Assembly (NCBI GenBank): GCA_022843465.1
Contig: JALHNO010000025.1
Location: 1-62,757 of the forward strand
Source of the DNA: Pseudomonadota bacterium
GTDB lineage: Bacteria; Pseudomonadota; Gammaproteobacteria; Xanthomonadales; Ahniellaceae
Direction: 5' to 3'
DNA length: 62,757 nucleotides
The number at the start of each line of letters is the position of its first letter. Positions within the stretch are counted from its first letter, which is position 1. The notes under the pieces are model-generated. The model worked only from the letters and a program-made list of their open reading frames with translations. It ran no database searches and was not told the origin of the DNA. The position numbers and the translations under genes are program-made. Positions 1 to 8,276 of this stretch are shown piece by piece.

Positions 1-117
1 GGGTTCGTGCTCGCTCCGTCAGCGAGTCCGCGCGCCCAACTATGCGTTCAAGCCGACCGCCGTGGGAGTCTTTCGTTCAAACCTACCGCTGCCGTGCGGC
101 GGCGGCTTAACGCGGCG
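1..117 (+). other. 3' end of a family-1 gene-free cassette (partial)
   Basis: The first 33 bases match the 3' end of the family-1 gene-free cassettes found in full downstream (for example at 118-593), followed by an attC site. The rest of the cassette lies left of the window. Confidence 0.85.
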
Positions 118-123
118 TTGGGC
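34..123 (+). repeat. attC site 1, endemic type
   Basis: R'' GCCCAAC and R' GTTGGGC bound a 90-bp imperfect palindrome. The inner arms (TGCGTTCAAGCCGACCGCC side and GGCGGCGGCTTAACGCG side) match those of all endemic sites here. Confidence 0.93.
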
Positions 124-593
124 GTAGGTCAGCACTTGCTTGGTTTGTTGCGCGCGGGCGTCGAGGTGCTCGCTGTGCCCGGCATCAGAGCCGAGCGCGG
201 TGTGTCGTAAGCCCGCAGCAAAGTCTTCCGCGGCCCGGTGCGCAGTTCGGTTTCGTGTCGTTGCGCTGGCCCGTGGTCCGGCGCGTTTGGTCTGGTCGCC
301 ATCAGCGCAATGGTGCTTCGGTCGTTCGTGGTTTGGTTGCGCTTGCGGCGGGCCCTTTGGCCTGGTCGTGTGCGGGCGCTGGCAGTGCGCTTCGTCCGCG
401 CTTGCTACCCATGCAGCGCCGTCTGGTTCTATGCTTCGCCCATGCACCGCGCCGCCTCTTCCTGCAGCTCCGCATCGGGTTCGTGCTCGCTCCGTCAGCG
501 AGTCCGCGCGCCCAACTATGCGTTCAAGCCGACCGCCGTGGGAGTCTTTCGTTCAAACCTACCGCTGCCGTGCGGCGGCGGCTTAACGCGGCG
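118..593 (+). other. Gene-free cassette, family 1, copy 1
   Basis: This cassette is 476 bp including its attC, exactly the length of five other copies. Several reading frames are open because the DNA is GC-rich, but no start codon or ribosome binding site is kept between copies, so I support no protein. It shares three ordered blocks with family 2, including GGTTCTATGCTTCGCCCATG near the 3' end. It could encode a small RNA or carry a DNA element. Confidence 0.75.
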
Positions 594-599
594 TTAGCT
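510..599 (+). repeat. attC site 2, endemic type
   Basis: R'' GCCCAAC, R' GTTAGCT; the spacer is the common form. Confidence 0.93.
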
Positions 600-603
600 T
601 CCC

Positions 604-1053
604 ATGGACGATCACGTTGCACTTGAGCTCGTTCTCAAAGCCTTCGGGGCGACACCTCGGCCGAGCATTTTCGTCGATGCTTCTCATTGCGAAGAATGTG
701 CAGACCACGAGGAAACACTTCAAGCAGCAACCCCGGACTCGATGAGCTATGCATCATTCGGAACGCCAGGATGGGATCCGGTTTCTTCTCTCAAGTGCGA
801 GGGCTTGGCGTACTTCATGCCAGGAATCGCCAAGCTTGCCCTCTATCGCGGTTCACACCGCGACTACGTTGGCCAATTCTGCAGCAACATGGATGCTGAG
901 CGAATGCTGTGTTTCTCGGCTGAGCAACGCGCAGCAATGCTAGAGTTCCTTCAGTACTTTCGTGCTTCGAGGGAGACGGACATGCGCTCCGAGCTCGACG
1001 GCCATGAATTGCTTAACCAGCTAGATCGGTGCATTCATGCGCTGGGTAGCTAA
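604..1053 (+). CDS. Hypothetical cassette protein, 149 aa
   Basis: I do not recognise the family. The ATG lies 10 nt after the cassette's recombination point and the TAA stop is formed inside the R'' core AGCTAAC. The protein is soluble, acidic and has a CxxC near residue 30 (HCEECADH), which could bind a metal. The cassette's R' GTTAGCT and R'' AGCTAAC are exact complements, so gene and attC belong together. There is no room for a promoter; expression must come from upstream. Confidence 0.8.
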   Translation: MDDHVALELVLKAFGATPRPSIFVDASHCEECADHEETLQAATPDSMSYASFGTPGWDPVSSLKCEGLAYFMPGIAKLALYRGSHRDYVGQFCSNMDAERMLCFSAEQRAAMLEFLQYFRASRETDMRSELDGHELLNQLDRCIHALGS

Positions 1054-1137
1054 CTATGCGTTCAAGCCGACCGCCGTGGGAGTCTTTCGTTCAAACCTAC
1101 TGCTGCCGTGCGGCGGCGGCTTAACGCGGCGTTATAT
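1048..1137 (+). repeat. attC site 3, endemic type
   Basis: R'' AGCTAAC, R' GTTATAT (one off the GTTRRRY consensus). Confidence 0.92.
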
Positions 1138-1140
1138 TGC

Positions 1141-1542
1141 ATGAAGTCATCAGTTCGCGAGTTCGGAGTGCCAGTGGTCGCCGGTGCAGCCTTGTATGTG
1201 CTGCTCTATTTCGTGGCGCGGCGTCTAGACGCCATCGCCTTCCCGATGGGCTCTGAAAGCTCGCACCATCCACTCGTGTGGCTATTGCCGTGGGCTGGCA
1301 TTGCCCAGTCACTGCTCCCTGGTTTGCTCAGCGGCATTTTGGCAGTCCGTCGCCCCATGGTCTGTGGAGCGCTGGCTGCATTTGTCAGCGCCATTGTTGT
1401 AGGTGTCGCGCTTGAGTCGTCTTGGCAAGCGCCCATTTCAATTCAACTGGTTGGCTTGGTCTTGCTACATGCGGCTCAAGTTCTGCCGTTCGGTCTTGTC
1501 TCAGGAGCGGCAGGCTTTATGTTGCGGCGTCACGCAATCTAA
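1141..1542 (+). CDS. Hypothetical integral membrane protein, 133 aa
   Basis: About four hydrophobic segments (residues ~9-27, 47-68, 73-95 and 104-127) separated by short polar loops indicate a multi-pass inner-membrane protein. I chose the ATG at 1141, 9 nt after the recombination point. An in-frame GTG inside the preceding attC would add MRRRLNAALYC, which is attC-derived. The TAA stop lies in R'' ATCTAAC. No family is recognised. TATATT sits just before the ATG but may be coincidence. Confidence 0.75.
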   Translation: MKSSVREFGVPVVAGAALYVLLYFVARRLDAIAFPMGSESSHHPLVWLLPWAGIAQSLLPGLLSGILAVRRPMVCGALAAFVSAIVVGVALESSWQAPISIQLVGLVLLHAAQVLPFGLVSGAAGFMLRRHAI

Positions 1543-1626
1543 CTATGCGTTCAAGCCGACCGCCGTGGGAGTCCTTCGTTTCAACCAACCGCTGCCGTGC
1601 GGCGGCGGCTTAACGCGGCGTTAGAC
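1537..1626 (+). repeat. attC site 4, endemic type
   Basis: R'' ATCTAAC, R' GTTAGAC; the spacer reads GTGGGAGTCCTTCGTTTCAA. Confidence 0.93.
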
Positions 1627-2020
1627 ATCGGGGTTGGGTGTCTTGTTGGTGTCGGTCGCGCGGTCGCGTGTCGCGTTCGGCTTCCATTTGCAGTCAGAGC
1701 GCAGGGAAGGGTTGGGTAAGCCCGCGGTCGGTATTCTCGTGGCCCGGTGAACAGCATCGCTGAACCTAATACTGCGTCGGGCCCAGCGTGATTGGTGTGC
1801 GGGCGTGAGCAGGTCGCTTCGCGCCACGCTGCTTCCAGTTCAGCCCGGTGTGGTTCTATGCTCCGCCCATGCGGCACAACTCTTCTACCGGCAGTTTCGC
1901 ATCCCGTTCCGGCGCGCACGGTCAGTTGCTGCGCGGGTCTAACTATGCGTTCAAGCCGACCGCCGTGGGAGTCTTTCGTTCAAACCTACTGCTGCCGTGC
2001 GGCGGCGGCTTAACGCGGCG
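1621..2020 (+). other. Gene-free cassette, family 2, copy 1
   Basis: This is a 400-bp cassette with R' GTTAGAC and R'' GTCTAAC exactly matched. Five further copies of 399-401 bp occur in the array. No ORF has a conserved start. It shares ordered blocks with family 1: a CAGAGCGCAGGG-like block, GTGGCCCGGTG, and GGTTCTATGCTCCGCCCATG near the 3' end. Confidence 0.75.
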
Positions 2021-2026
2021 TTGGGC
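1937..2026 (+). repeat. attC site 5, endemic type
   Basis: R'' GTCTAAC, R' GTTGGGC. Confidence 0.93.
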
Positions 2027-2496
2027 GTGGTTGAGCATTTTCCTGGTTTGCTGCGCGTAGGTGTTGAGTGGGCCGTTGCGCCGGTCATCAGAGCTGAGCG
2101 TGGTGTGTCGCCGGCCCGCAGCATCGTTTTCGGTGGCCCGGTGCGCAGTCCGGTTTCGTGTCGTTGCGCTGCCAATCAGCCAAGCGCGTTTGGCCTAGTC
2201 GCCATCAGCGCAATGGTGCTTTGGTCGTTCGTGGTTTGGTTGCGCGTGCGGCGGGCTGATTGGCTTGGTCGGGTGCGGGCGCCAGCAGTTCGCTTCGTCC
2301 GCGCTTGCTACCCATGCAGCGCCATCTGGTTCTATGCTTCGCCCATGCACCGCGCCGTCTTTGCACGCAGTTCCGCATCGGGTTCGTGCTCGCTTCGTCA
2401 GCGAGTCCGCGCGCCCAACTATGCGTTCAAGCCGACCGCCGAGGGAGTTCTTCGTTTCAACCTACCGCTGCCGTGCGGCGGCGGCTTAACGCGGCG
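2021..2496 (+). other. Gene-free cassette, family 1, copy 2
   Basis: 476 bp. A frame running in from the previous attC is open here because this copy lacks the TAG or TAA seen in other copies at the GTGTGTCGTAGGCC position. The frame is therefore not conserved and I do not call it a gene. Confidence 0.75.
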
Positions 2497-2502
2497 TTGG
2501 GC
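2413..2502 (+). repeat. attC site 6, endemic type
   Basis: R'' GCCCAAC, R' GTTGGGC; spacer variant GAGGGAGTTCTTCGTTTCAA. Confidence 0.93.
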
Positions 2503-2972
2503 GTGGTTGAGCATTTTCCTGGTTTGCTGCGCGTAGGCGTTGTGTTGGTCGCGGCGCCGAGCATCAGAGCTGAACGCAGTGTGTCGTAGGCCCGCAGCGT
2601 AGTTTTCAGTGGCCCGGTGCGCAGTCCGGTTTGGTGTCGTTGCGCTGCCAATCAGCCAGGCGCGTTTGGCCTGGTCGCCATCAGCGCAACGGTGCTTCGG
2701 TCGTTGGCGGTTTGGTTGCGCATGCGGCGGGCAGGTTGTCTTGGTCGGGTGCGGGCGCCATCTGTGTGCTTCGTCCGCGCTTGCTACCCATCCTGCGCCA
2801 TCTGGTTCTATGCTTCGCCCATGCACCGCGCCGTCTCTTCTTGCAGTCCCGCATCGGGTTCGTGCTCGCTTCGTCAGCGCGTCCGCGCGCCCAACTATGC
2901 GTTCAAGCCGACCGCCGAGGGAGTTCTTCGTTTCAACCAACCGCTGCCGTGCGGCGGCGGCTTAACGCGGCG
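2497..2972 (+). other. Gene-free cassette, family 1, copy 3
   Basis: 476 bp, immediately after copy 2. It is the most substituted of the six, with no length change. The ATG of the most open frame in other copies is ACG here. Confidence 0.75.
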
Positions 2973-2978
2973 TTAGCT
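2889..2978 (+). repeat. attC site 7, endemic type
   Basis: R'' GCCCAAC, R' GTTAGCT; spacer variant as in site 6. Confidence 0.93.
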
Positions 2979-2986
2979 ATCACACC

Positions 2987-3658
2987 ATGATTGACTTCAG
3001 CATCCAACTCATTTCCTCCGCGGCAGTCAGCGCGGCGCTCACTGCAGCGATAATCTGGCTTTCGAAATCATGGATTTCCGAACGGCTGAAGAACGCTATC
3101 AAGCACGAGTACGATTCCAAGCTGGAGTCTCACAAAGCATCGCTCTTAGCTCAGTCTGCCGTTGAAACTGAGCGCCTTCGGTCACAGCTAAGTATGCAGG
3201 CAACAGAACACGCCGTACGATTTCAACGTCTTCATGAAAAGCGGGCTGACGTGGTCGCAGAATTGTACTCCCGGCTTGTCGAAGCCTATTGGAAGGCATC
3301 GAGTTTTGCTTCGTTGGCGGAATGGTCAGGAGAACCAAATAAGCAGAAGAAGTACGCGGACGCAATGAATGCCTTCGCTAACTTCTTTCAATTTTTTGAC
3401 AAGAACAAGATCTTCTTACCTTCGCAACTCTGTGAACAGATGGAGGCATTCGTTCAAGGCATGCGTGAAAAGGTAATAGGCTTCGGCGTATACGTCGGAC
3501 ATGCAGATGAAGACCTACCATTACCCGCGTTTGAGAAGAAGCATGATGCATGGATGGAAGCTTGGCGCTACATGGAAAAACAGGTCCCCGCTACCCGCCA
3601 TGGCCTTGAGGCAGAGCTTCGCAGCATTCTTAGTGGTCCGGCCCCCGGTGATAGCTAA
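2987..3658 (+). CDS. Hypothetical membrane-anchored coiled-coil protein, 223 aa
   Basis: One N-terminal hydrophobic segment (residues ~5-26) is followed by a charged, probably coiled-coil stretch (~35-90) and a helical cytoplasmic domain. The pattern resembles phage and cassette proteins of unknown role that hang from the inner membrane. The ATG is 14 nt after the recombination point and the TAA is in R'' AGCTAAC. Its base composition is more AT-rich than the neighbouring cassettes, which suggests a separate origin. Confidence 0.8.
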   Translation: MIDFSIQLISSAAVSAALTAAIIWLSKSWISERLKNAIKHEYDSKLESHKASLLAQSAVETERLRSQLSMQATEHAVRFQRLHEKRADVVAELYSRLVEAYWKASSFASLAEWSGEPNKQKKYADAMNAFANFFQFFDKNKIFLPSQLCEQMEAFVQGMREKVIGFGVYVGHADEDLPLPAFEKKHDAWMEAWRYMEKQVPATRHGLEAELRSILSGPAPGDS

Positions 3659-3742
3659 CTATGCGTTCAAGCCGACCGCCGTGGGAGTCTTTCGTTCAAA
3701 CCTACCGCTGCCGTGCGGCGGCGGCTTAACGCGGCGTTAGAT
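3653..3742 (+). repeat. attC site 8, endemic type
   Basis: R'' AGCTAAC, R' GTTAGAT. This R' opens the cassette that is split by the IS. Confidence 0.93.
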
Positions 3743-3825
3743 GCCATGTCAGAGAGCGTAATACTCCAGCAGTCCGAGCAGCGTCGAAAGAACCGTGATC
3801 TTGCCCCCGAATCTCGGACACTCGT

Positions 3826-4671
3826 CTAAGCGACAAGGGACAGCTCGAACTCTTCCGGGCTGAGATAGCCCAAGGTTGAGTGGAGCCGGTTTCGATTGTA
3901 GTCAACCTCGATGTATTCGAACACCTGCGCCTTGGCCTGTTCGCGCGTTGCAAAGCGTTCGCCGTGGATCGCCTCGACCTTGAGACTGTGGTTCCAGCTC
4001 TCCATCGCCGCGTTGTCGTAGCAGTTTCCTTTGGCGCTCATACTCGCGATCAGTCCATGGGCTTCGAGCAGGGCGCGGTGCTCTCGCGAACAGTACTGAC
4101 TTCCGCGGTCGGTGTGCATGATCACGCCACGCGGCCTCTTGCGCCGGAACAGCGCCATCCGCAAGGCATCGCATACCAGTGCGGCAGTCATGCGCTCGGA
4201 CAGCGACCATCCCACCACCTTGCGTGAGCAAAGGTCGAGGACCACCGCCAGGTACAGCCAGCCTTCGTCCGTGCCGATGTAGGTGATGTCGCCGACCCAG
4301 ACCAGGTTCGGTCGCTGCGCCGTGAAGTCCTGCTTGAGCAGATTCTCAGCCACAGGCAGCGTGTGGTTCGAGTTTGTCGTCGCCTTGAACTTGCGCGCCG
4401 CTTTCGCGCGCAGCTCCTGGCGGCGCAAACTCTCAGCGACCTGCCGTCGACCCGTACTCAAGTGCCGGGCCAGCCGTGGTGCGCCCGCACGGCCTTTACG
4501 TGCCTCGAACTCGGCGCGCACTCGGGCATCCAGAACCTGACGCGCCTGCGCTTGCTTTGAAGGCGTCCGGCTGCGCCACGCGTAATACCCGCTGGCCGAT
4601 ACCTTCAGCACCCGGCACATCAACCGCACCCGGAACTCGCCTTCATGCGCTTTCATCGTCGCGTACTTCAC
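3826..4671 (-). CDS. IS3-family transposase OrfB (DDE integrase domain)
   Basis: This 281-residue protein provides the catalytic part of the transposase. An N-terminal HTH_21-like region is followed by an rve integrase core. The DDE triad is visible in [13 protein letters not shown] and [10 protein letters not shown]. The GTG start overlaps the orfA stop (GTGA). In this family the active product is usually an OrfAB fusion made by -1 frameshifting. A run of six A followed by G (complement of 4702-4707) near the orfA end is a suitable slip site. Both ORFs are intact, so the element may still be active. Confidence 0.93.
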   Translation of the reverse strand: MKYATMKAHEGEFRVRLMCRVLKVSASGYYAWRSRTPSKQAQARQVLDARVRAEFEARKGRAGAPRLARHLSTGRRQVAESLRRQELRAKAARKFKATTNSNHTLPVAENLLKQDFTAQRPNLVWVGDITYIGTDEGWLYLAVVLDLCSRKVVGWSLSERMTAALVCDALRMALFRRKRPRGVIMHTDRGSQYCSREHRALLEAHGLIASMSAKGNCYDNAAMESWNHSLKVEAIHGERFATREQAKAQVFEYIEVDYNRNRLHSTLGYLSPEEFELSLVA

Positions 4672-4976
4672 TTGGGTTGCTTCGCGAAGTACGCCGCCGC
4701 CTTTTTTAGAAAGGCATTCTCCTCCTCAAGACGCGCTAATTCGCGCTTCAGCCGCGCCGTCTCCGAATGCAGCAATCGTTGCTCTTCGTCGCTCTGGCCA
4801 TCCTGTCGTGCTTTGCTGCGCCAGGCATAGAGCTGGGCTGGCTCCAAGCCCAGATCCCGTGCCGTTACCACTACGCCATCCTTCACGGCACGCAGCAACG
4901 CCTGCTGCTTGAACTCCGTGCTGTAGCGCGTGCGTCCTGTCCTCGTCTCCACCTTCTTCTTCGTCATATCTCTCAC
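4668..4976 (-). CDS. IS3-family transposase OrfA (HTH protein)
   Basis: This 102-residue protein has a Transposase_8 type helix-turn-helix (residues ~17-55, with [13 protein letters not shown]) and a C-terminal leucine zipper-like heptad region (~68-95). It binds the IS ends and contributes the N-terminus of OrfAB. It overlaps orfB by 4 nt. Confidence 0.92.
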   Translation of the reverse strand: MRDMTKKKVETRTGRTRYSTEFKQQALLRAVKDGVVVTARDLGLEPAQLYAWRSKARQDGQSDEEQRLLHSETARLKRELARLEEENAFLKKAAAYFAKQPK

Positions 4977-5379
4977 CTCGGATTGCGATATTGAATCGCT
5001 TATCCAGGCGTCCGAGAAGTAGGGGCAGGATCACCGCTTGCTTGCTGCACTCTTGCTTGTCCTGGGTCTTGGTGAGCTGTCGGCTCTCATCTTCGACGGT
5101 GCGCTAGAGGAGGGTGTCACTGTCGTAGTTGTCTCGATCATCTTTTTCGTGGTCTGCGCAGCTGGCCTAGTGCGTGGCTGGCGCTGGGCGGAAAGCGTAG
5201 CCCTGCTTCTTCTCTCGCTGTGCGCAGTAACCGCGATAATTCAAGCCGCATTTTCTGCGCTCTCGCTAACGGTTCTCCCCATTCCTGCACGGGCAGTTCT
5301 TCTGGTCGTTTGGCACTGTGTTATAGCATGTGGCATCGTGGCGGCAGCCGCGTGGTCCTGGCGTTCCCCGCGCGGAGGC

Positions 5380-5469
5380 ATCTAACTATGCGTTCAAGCC
5401 GACCGCCGTGGGAGTCTTTCGTTCAAACCAAGCGCTGCCATGCGGCGGCGGCTTAACGCGGCGTTAGAC
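5380..5469 (+). repeat. attC site 9, endemic type
   Basis: R'' ATCTAAC, R' GTTAGAC; the apex reads AGCGCTGCCATGCGGC. Confidence 0.93.
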
Positions 5470-5862
5470 ATCGGGGTTTGCATCCTTGTTGGTGTTGGTC
5501 GCGCGGTTGCGTGTGGTGTTCGGCTTCCATTTGCAGTCAGAGCGCAGGGTGGGGTTGGGCAAGCCCGCAGTCGGTGTTCTCGTGGCCCGGTGAACACCGC
5601 TGCTGAATCGAATGCTGCGTCGGGCGTAGCGTGTTGGTGTGCGGGCGCGAGCAGGTCGCTTCGCATCAACCTGCTTCCAGTTCGGCCCGGTGTGGTTCTA
5701 TGCTCCGCCCATGCGGCACAACTCTTCTATCGGCAGTTTCGCATCCCGTTCCGGCGCGCACGGTCAGGTACCGCGCGGGTCTAACTATGCGTTCAAGCCG
5801 ACCGCCGGGGGAGTCTTTCGTTCAAACCTACTGCTGCCGTGCGGCGGCGGCTTAACGCGGCG
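5464..5862 (+). other. Gene-free cassette, family 2, copy 2
   Basis: 399 bp. It is one base shorter than copy 1, with the length change in the first ~25 bases. The remaining blocks are kept in order. Confidence 0.75.
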
Positions 5863-5868
5863 TTGGGC
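5779..5868 (+). repeat. attC site 10, endemic type
   Basis: R'' GTCTAAC, R' GTTGGGC. Confidence 0.93.
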
Positions 5869-6338
5869 GTGGTTGAGCATTTTCCTGGTTTGCTGCGCGT
5901 AGGTGTTTGGTTGGTCGCTGCGCCGAGCATCAGAGCTGAGCGCGGTGTGTCGTAGGCCCGCAGCGTAGTTTTCAGTGGCCCGGTTGGCAGTTCGGTTTGG
6001 TGTCGTTGCGCTGCCAATCAGCTAGGCGCGTTTGGCCTGGTCGCCATCAGCGCAATGGTGCTTCGGTCGTTCGTGGTTTGGTTGCGTGTGCGGCGGGCTA
6101 GTTGGTTTGGTCGGGTGCGGGCGCCAGCAGTTCGCTTCGTCCGCGCTTGCTACCCATGCAGCGCCATCTGGTTCTATGCTTCGCCCATGCACCGCGCCGC
6201 CTCTTCCTGCAGCTCCGCATCGGGTTCGTGCTCGCTTCGTCAGCGAGTCCGCGCGCCCAACTATGCGTTCAAGCCGACCGCCGATGACGGATCTCGTGTC
6301 AACCTACCGCTGCCGTGCGGCGGCGGCTTAACGCGGCG
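5863..6338 (+). other. Gene-free cassette, family 1, copy 4
   Basis: 476 bp. It forms a family-2/family-1 dyad with the preceding cassette. Confidence 0.75.
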
Positions 6339-6344
6339 TTAGAC
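6255..6344 (+). repeat. attC site 11, endemic type, variant spacer
   Basis: R'' GCCCAAC, R' GTTAGAC. The spacer is GATGACGGATCTCGTGTCAA instead of the common GTGGGAGTCTTTCGTTCAAA. Confidence 0.92.
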
Positions 6345-6738
6345 ATCGGGGTTGGGTGTCTTGTTGGTGTTGGCCGCGCGGTTGCGTGTGGTGTGCCGGT
6401 ACATTTTGCAGTCAGAGCGCAGGGTAGGGTTGTGCCAGCCCGCAGTCGGGATTCCCGTGGCCCGGTGAACAGCATCGTGGGACCGAATGCTGCGTCGGGC
6501 TCAGCGTGTTCGGTGTGCGGGCGCGAGCAGGTCGCTTCGCATCAACGTGCTTCCAGTTCGGCCCGGTGTGGTTCTATGCTCCGCCCATGCGGCACAACTC
6601 TTCTATCGGCAGTTTCGCATCCCGTTCCGGCGCGCACGGTCAGTTGCTGCGCGGGTCTAACTATGCGTTCAAGCCGACCGCCGTGGGAGTCTTTCGTTCA
6701 AACCAACCGCTGCCGTGCGGCGGCGGCTTAACGCGGCG
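6339..6738 (+). other. Gene-free cassette, family 2, copy 3
   Basis: 400 bp, R' GTTAGAC and R'' GTCTAAC matched. The 5' half is closest to copy 5 (9703-10102). Confidence 0.75.
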
Positions 6739-6744
6739 TTGGGC
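6655..6744 (+). repeat. attC site 12, endemic type
   Basis: R'' GTCTAAC, R' GTTGGGC. Confidence 0.93.
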
Positions 6745-7214
6745 GTGGTTGAGCATTTTCCTGGTTTGCTGCGCGTAGGTGTTGAGTCGGTCGCGGCGCT
6801 GGGCATCAGAGCTGAGCGCGGTGTGTCGTAGGCCCGCAGCAGAGTTCTCGGTGGCCCGGTTAGCAGTTCGGTTTTATGTCGTTGCGCTGCCAATCAGCCA
6901 GGCGCGTTTGGCCTGGTCGCCATCAGCGCAATGGTGCTTCGGTCGTTCGTGGTTTGGTGGCGTGTGCGGCGGGCTGGTTGGCTTGGTCGTGTGCGGGCGC
7001 GGGCAGTTCGCTTCGTCCGCGCTTGCTACCCATGCTGTGCCATCTGGTTCTATGCTTCGCCCATGCACCGCGCCGTCTCTGCTTGCAGTTCCGCATCGGG
7101 TTCGTGCTCGCTTCGTCAGCGAGTCCGCGCGCCCAACTATGCGTTCAAGCCGACCGCCGTGGGAGTCTTTCGTTCAAACCAACCGCTGCCGTGCGGCGGC
7201 GGCTTAACGCGGCG
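6739..7214 (+). other. Gene-free cassette, family 1, copy 5
   Basis: 476 bp. It again directly follows a family-2 cassette. Confidence 0.75.
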
Positions 7215-7220
7215 TTAGAC
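7131..7220 (+). repeat. attC site 13, endemic type
   Basis: R'' GCCCAAC, R' GTTAGAC. Confidence 0.93.
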
Positions 7221-7227
7221 AGCTGGA

Positions 7228-7548
7228 ATGGAAATGCTCGCATCGCTATTGGTCATTGTCGCCGTGCTACTGGCATGTGTAGTTGTCGGCTTGAACTGGC
7301 ACTGCTTTTTTTTCAATCTGCGCGCTGCTCGGGGAGCCTTGGAAGACCGTCGGTCACTTGTTCCCTTAGTGGCTCAGCTACTTCTGTATGTCGCAGCCGT
7401 CATCGGTCGTGGCGGCTCATTTAACCCGGTATCGGGCAAGCTACTCTTCCTCATTGCCTTGTTGGACGTTTCTTTATGGCACACGCTCTTTCAAATCTTC
7501 GTCCGTGCATGGCGAGCATTGGTCTCTCGTTCGCGGCCAGCTGTCTAA
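7228..7548 (+). CDS. Hypothetical small membrane protein, 106 aa
   Basis: Three hydrophobic segments (residues ~3-25, 46-62 and 70-92) and a basic C-terminus suggest a multi-pass inner-membrane protein. The ATG is 13 nt after the recombination point, and the stop TAA is in R'' GTCTAAC. No family is recognised. Confidence 0.75.
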   Translation: MEMLASLLVIVAVLLACVVVGLNWHCFFFNLRAARGALEDRRSLVPLVAQLLLYVAAVIGRGGSFNPVSGKLLFLIALLDVSLWHTLFQIFVRAWRALVSRSRPAV

Positions 7549-7632
7549 CTATGCGTTCAAGCCGACCGCCGTGGGAGTCTTTCGTTCAAACCAATCGCTG
7601 CCGTGCGGCGGCGGCTTAACGCGGCGTTAGCC
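7543..7632 (+). repeat. attC site 14, endemic type
   Basis: R'' GTCTAAC, R' GTTAGCC. Confidence 0.93.
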
Positions 7633-7656
7633 AGCTGGGTTGACGCAGAGTAGAAT
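7627..7656 (+). promoter_or_regulatory. Putative cassette promoter of the DUF4258/YgiT module
   Basis: TTAGCC (part of R') lies 18 nt before TAGAAT (7651-7656), which ends 6 nt before the GTG start. Transcription would begin at or next to the start codon, giving a leaderless message. The -35 is weak. Confidence 0.4.
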
Positions 7657-7662
7657 CGGACA

Positions 7663-7944
7663 GTGCCAAAGCTCACGATCGCCAAATTCAGAGAGCTCAT
7701 CCGCTCATTGAGCTACGTCGTTTCCTTGCATGCCGCAGAAGAACTAGACGATGACAACCTTACGATCCTCGATCTTGAAAGCATCATCCTCACGGGCGAA
7801 ATCGTCGAGCGCCAGCGCGACGCGCAAAGCCGCGAAGTCAAGTTCCTCATCCGCGGGTTCACGCTCGAAGGCGGCACCGCTGAAGCAGCCGTCAAGCTTG
7901 GCCCAACGGGCAGGCTTGTTGTCATCACAGTCTATGTCGCTTAG
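7663..7944 (+). CDS. DUF4258 protein, probable toxin of a TA pair
   Basis: This 93-residue protein matches the DUF4258 pattern: an N-terminal helix with S-x-HA-x-EEL-DDDN, then ILTGEIVER and a C-terminal strand VVITVY. DUF4258 proteins are small RelE-fold-like putative toxins, usually paired with a YgiT-type zinc-finger antitoxin as here. The GTG start lies 36 nt after the recombination point, and its stop overlaps the next gene's start region (ATG 7934, stop 7942-7944). The pair makes this a self-contained addiction cassette. Confidence 0.85.
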   Translation: MPKLTIAKFRELIRSLSYVVSLHAAEELDDDNLTILDLESIILTGEIVERQRDAQSREVKFLIRGFTLEGGTAEAAVKLGPTGRLVVITVYVA

Positions 7945-8185
7945 TTCAAGGTGTGCAGTCTGTGGTCGCGAAGGTGTGCAAATTCGCAACGTCACGCGCA
8001 GCTTCGGGCATGGCGCGAAGTTGCTTGTCATCGAAGGCATCCCACTGGTTTCATGCCCACATTGCGGCGAGGCTTACTTCACCGCAGAGACCATGCATGG
8101 GGTAGAGCGCATAAAGTCTCTGCGTGCAGCGGTTGCGGTCTCGCGCTCCGTGCCTGTGGCGGCGTTCCAGCTGCCAGCTGGCTAA
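7934..8185 (+). CDS. YgiT-type zinc finger protein, probable antitoxin
   Basis: This 83-residue protein has a CxxC...CxxC zinc finger (CAVC at ~8-11, CPHC at ~42-45), like the N-terminal domain of MqsA/YgiT. It lacks the C-terminal HTH of full-length MqsA. It overlaps the DUF4258 gene by 11 nt, indicating translational coupling. It should neutralise the DUF4258 protein. The TAA stop is in R'' GGCTAAC. Confidence 0.85.
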   Translation: MSLSSRCAVCGREGVQIRNVTRSFGHGAKLLVIEGIPLVSCPHCGEAYFTAETMHGVERIKSLRAAVAVSRSVPVAAFQLPAG

Positions 8186-8269
8186 CTATGCGTTCAAGCC
8201 GACCGCCGTGGGAGTCTTTCGTTCAAACCTACCGCTGCCGTGCGGCGGCGGCTTAACGCGGCGTTAGAT
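8180..8269 (+). repeat. attC site 15, endemic type
   Basis: R'' GGCTAAC, R' GTTAGAT. Confidence 0.93.
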
Positions 8270-8276
8270 TGCGCAT

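Larger units (their letters stand above)
3796..5033 (-). mobile_element. IS3-family insertion sequence, 1,238 bp
   Basis: The terminal inverted repeats begin TGATCYTGCCCC and continue to a shared TCTCGGAC. They lie at 3796 onward and up to 5033 (complement). A 3-bp direct repeat CCG flanks the element (3793-3795 and 5034-5036). It carries two overlapping ORFs of the usual IS3 design on the - strand. Confidence 0.93.
3746..5385 (+). pseudogene. Membrane-protein cassette gene interrupted by an IS3-family element
   Basis: The 5' part (3746-3795) encodes 16 complete codons from ATG. The 3' part resumes at 5037 and runs to TAA at 5383-5385. Joining 3795 to 5037 (removing the IS and one copy of a 3-bp duplication) gives one frame of 132 residues starting MSESVILQQ, with about four hydrophobic segments. 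R' GTTAGAT (3736) and R'' ATCTAAC (5380) match, confirming that both halves are one cassette. No family is recognised. The 3' part alone could start at TTG 5038 but is probably not functional. Confidence 0.88.

Noticed and set aside
140-586. Long open frames on both strands across the gene-free cassettes
   Set aside because: Several frames are open at once because the DNA is GC-rich; starts are not conserved between copies, and the longest ones run through attC sites.
1108-1140. attC-encoded start (MRRRLNAAL) in frame with several cassette genes
   Set aside because: About one third of cassettes have it in frame, as expected by chance, and homology or signal peptides begin at the later start.
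3880-4227. + strand frames within the IS3 element
   Set aside because: They are shadows of the transposase genes on the - strand, which have full DDE and HTH motifs.
5038-5385. Separate gene starting at TTG 5038
   Set aside because: It is the 3' part of the cassette gene split by the IS; the IS boundary lies 4 nt upstream.
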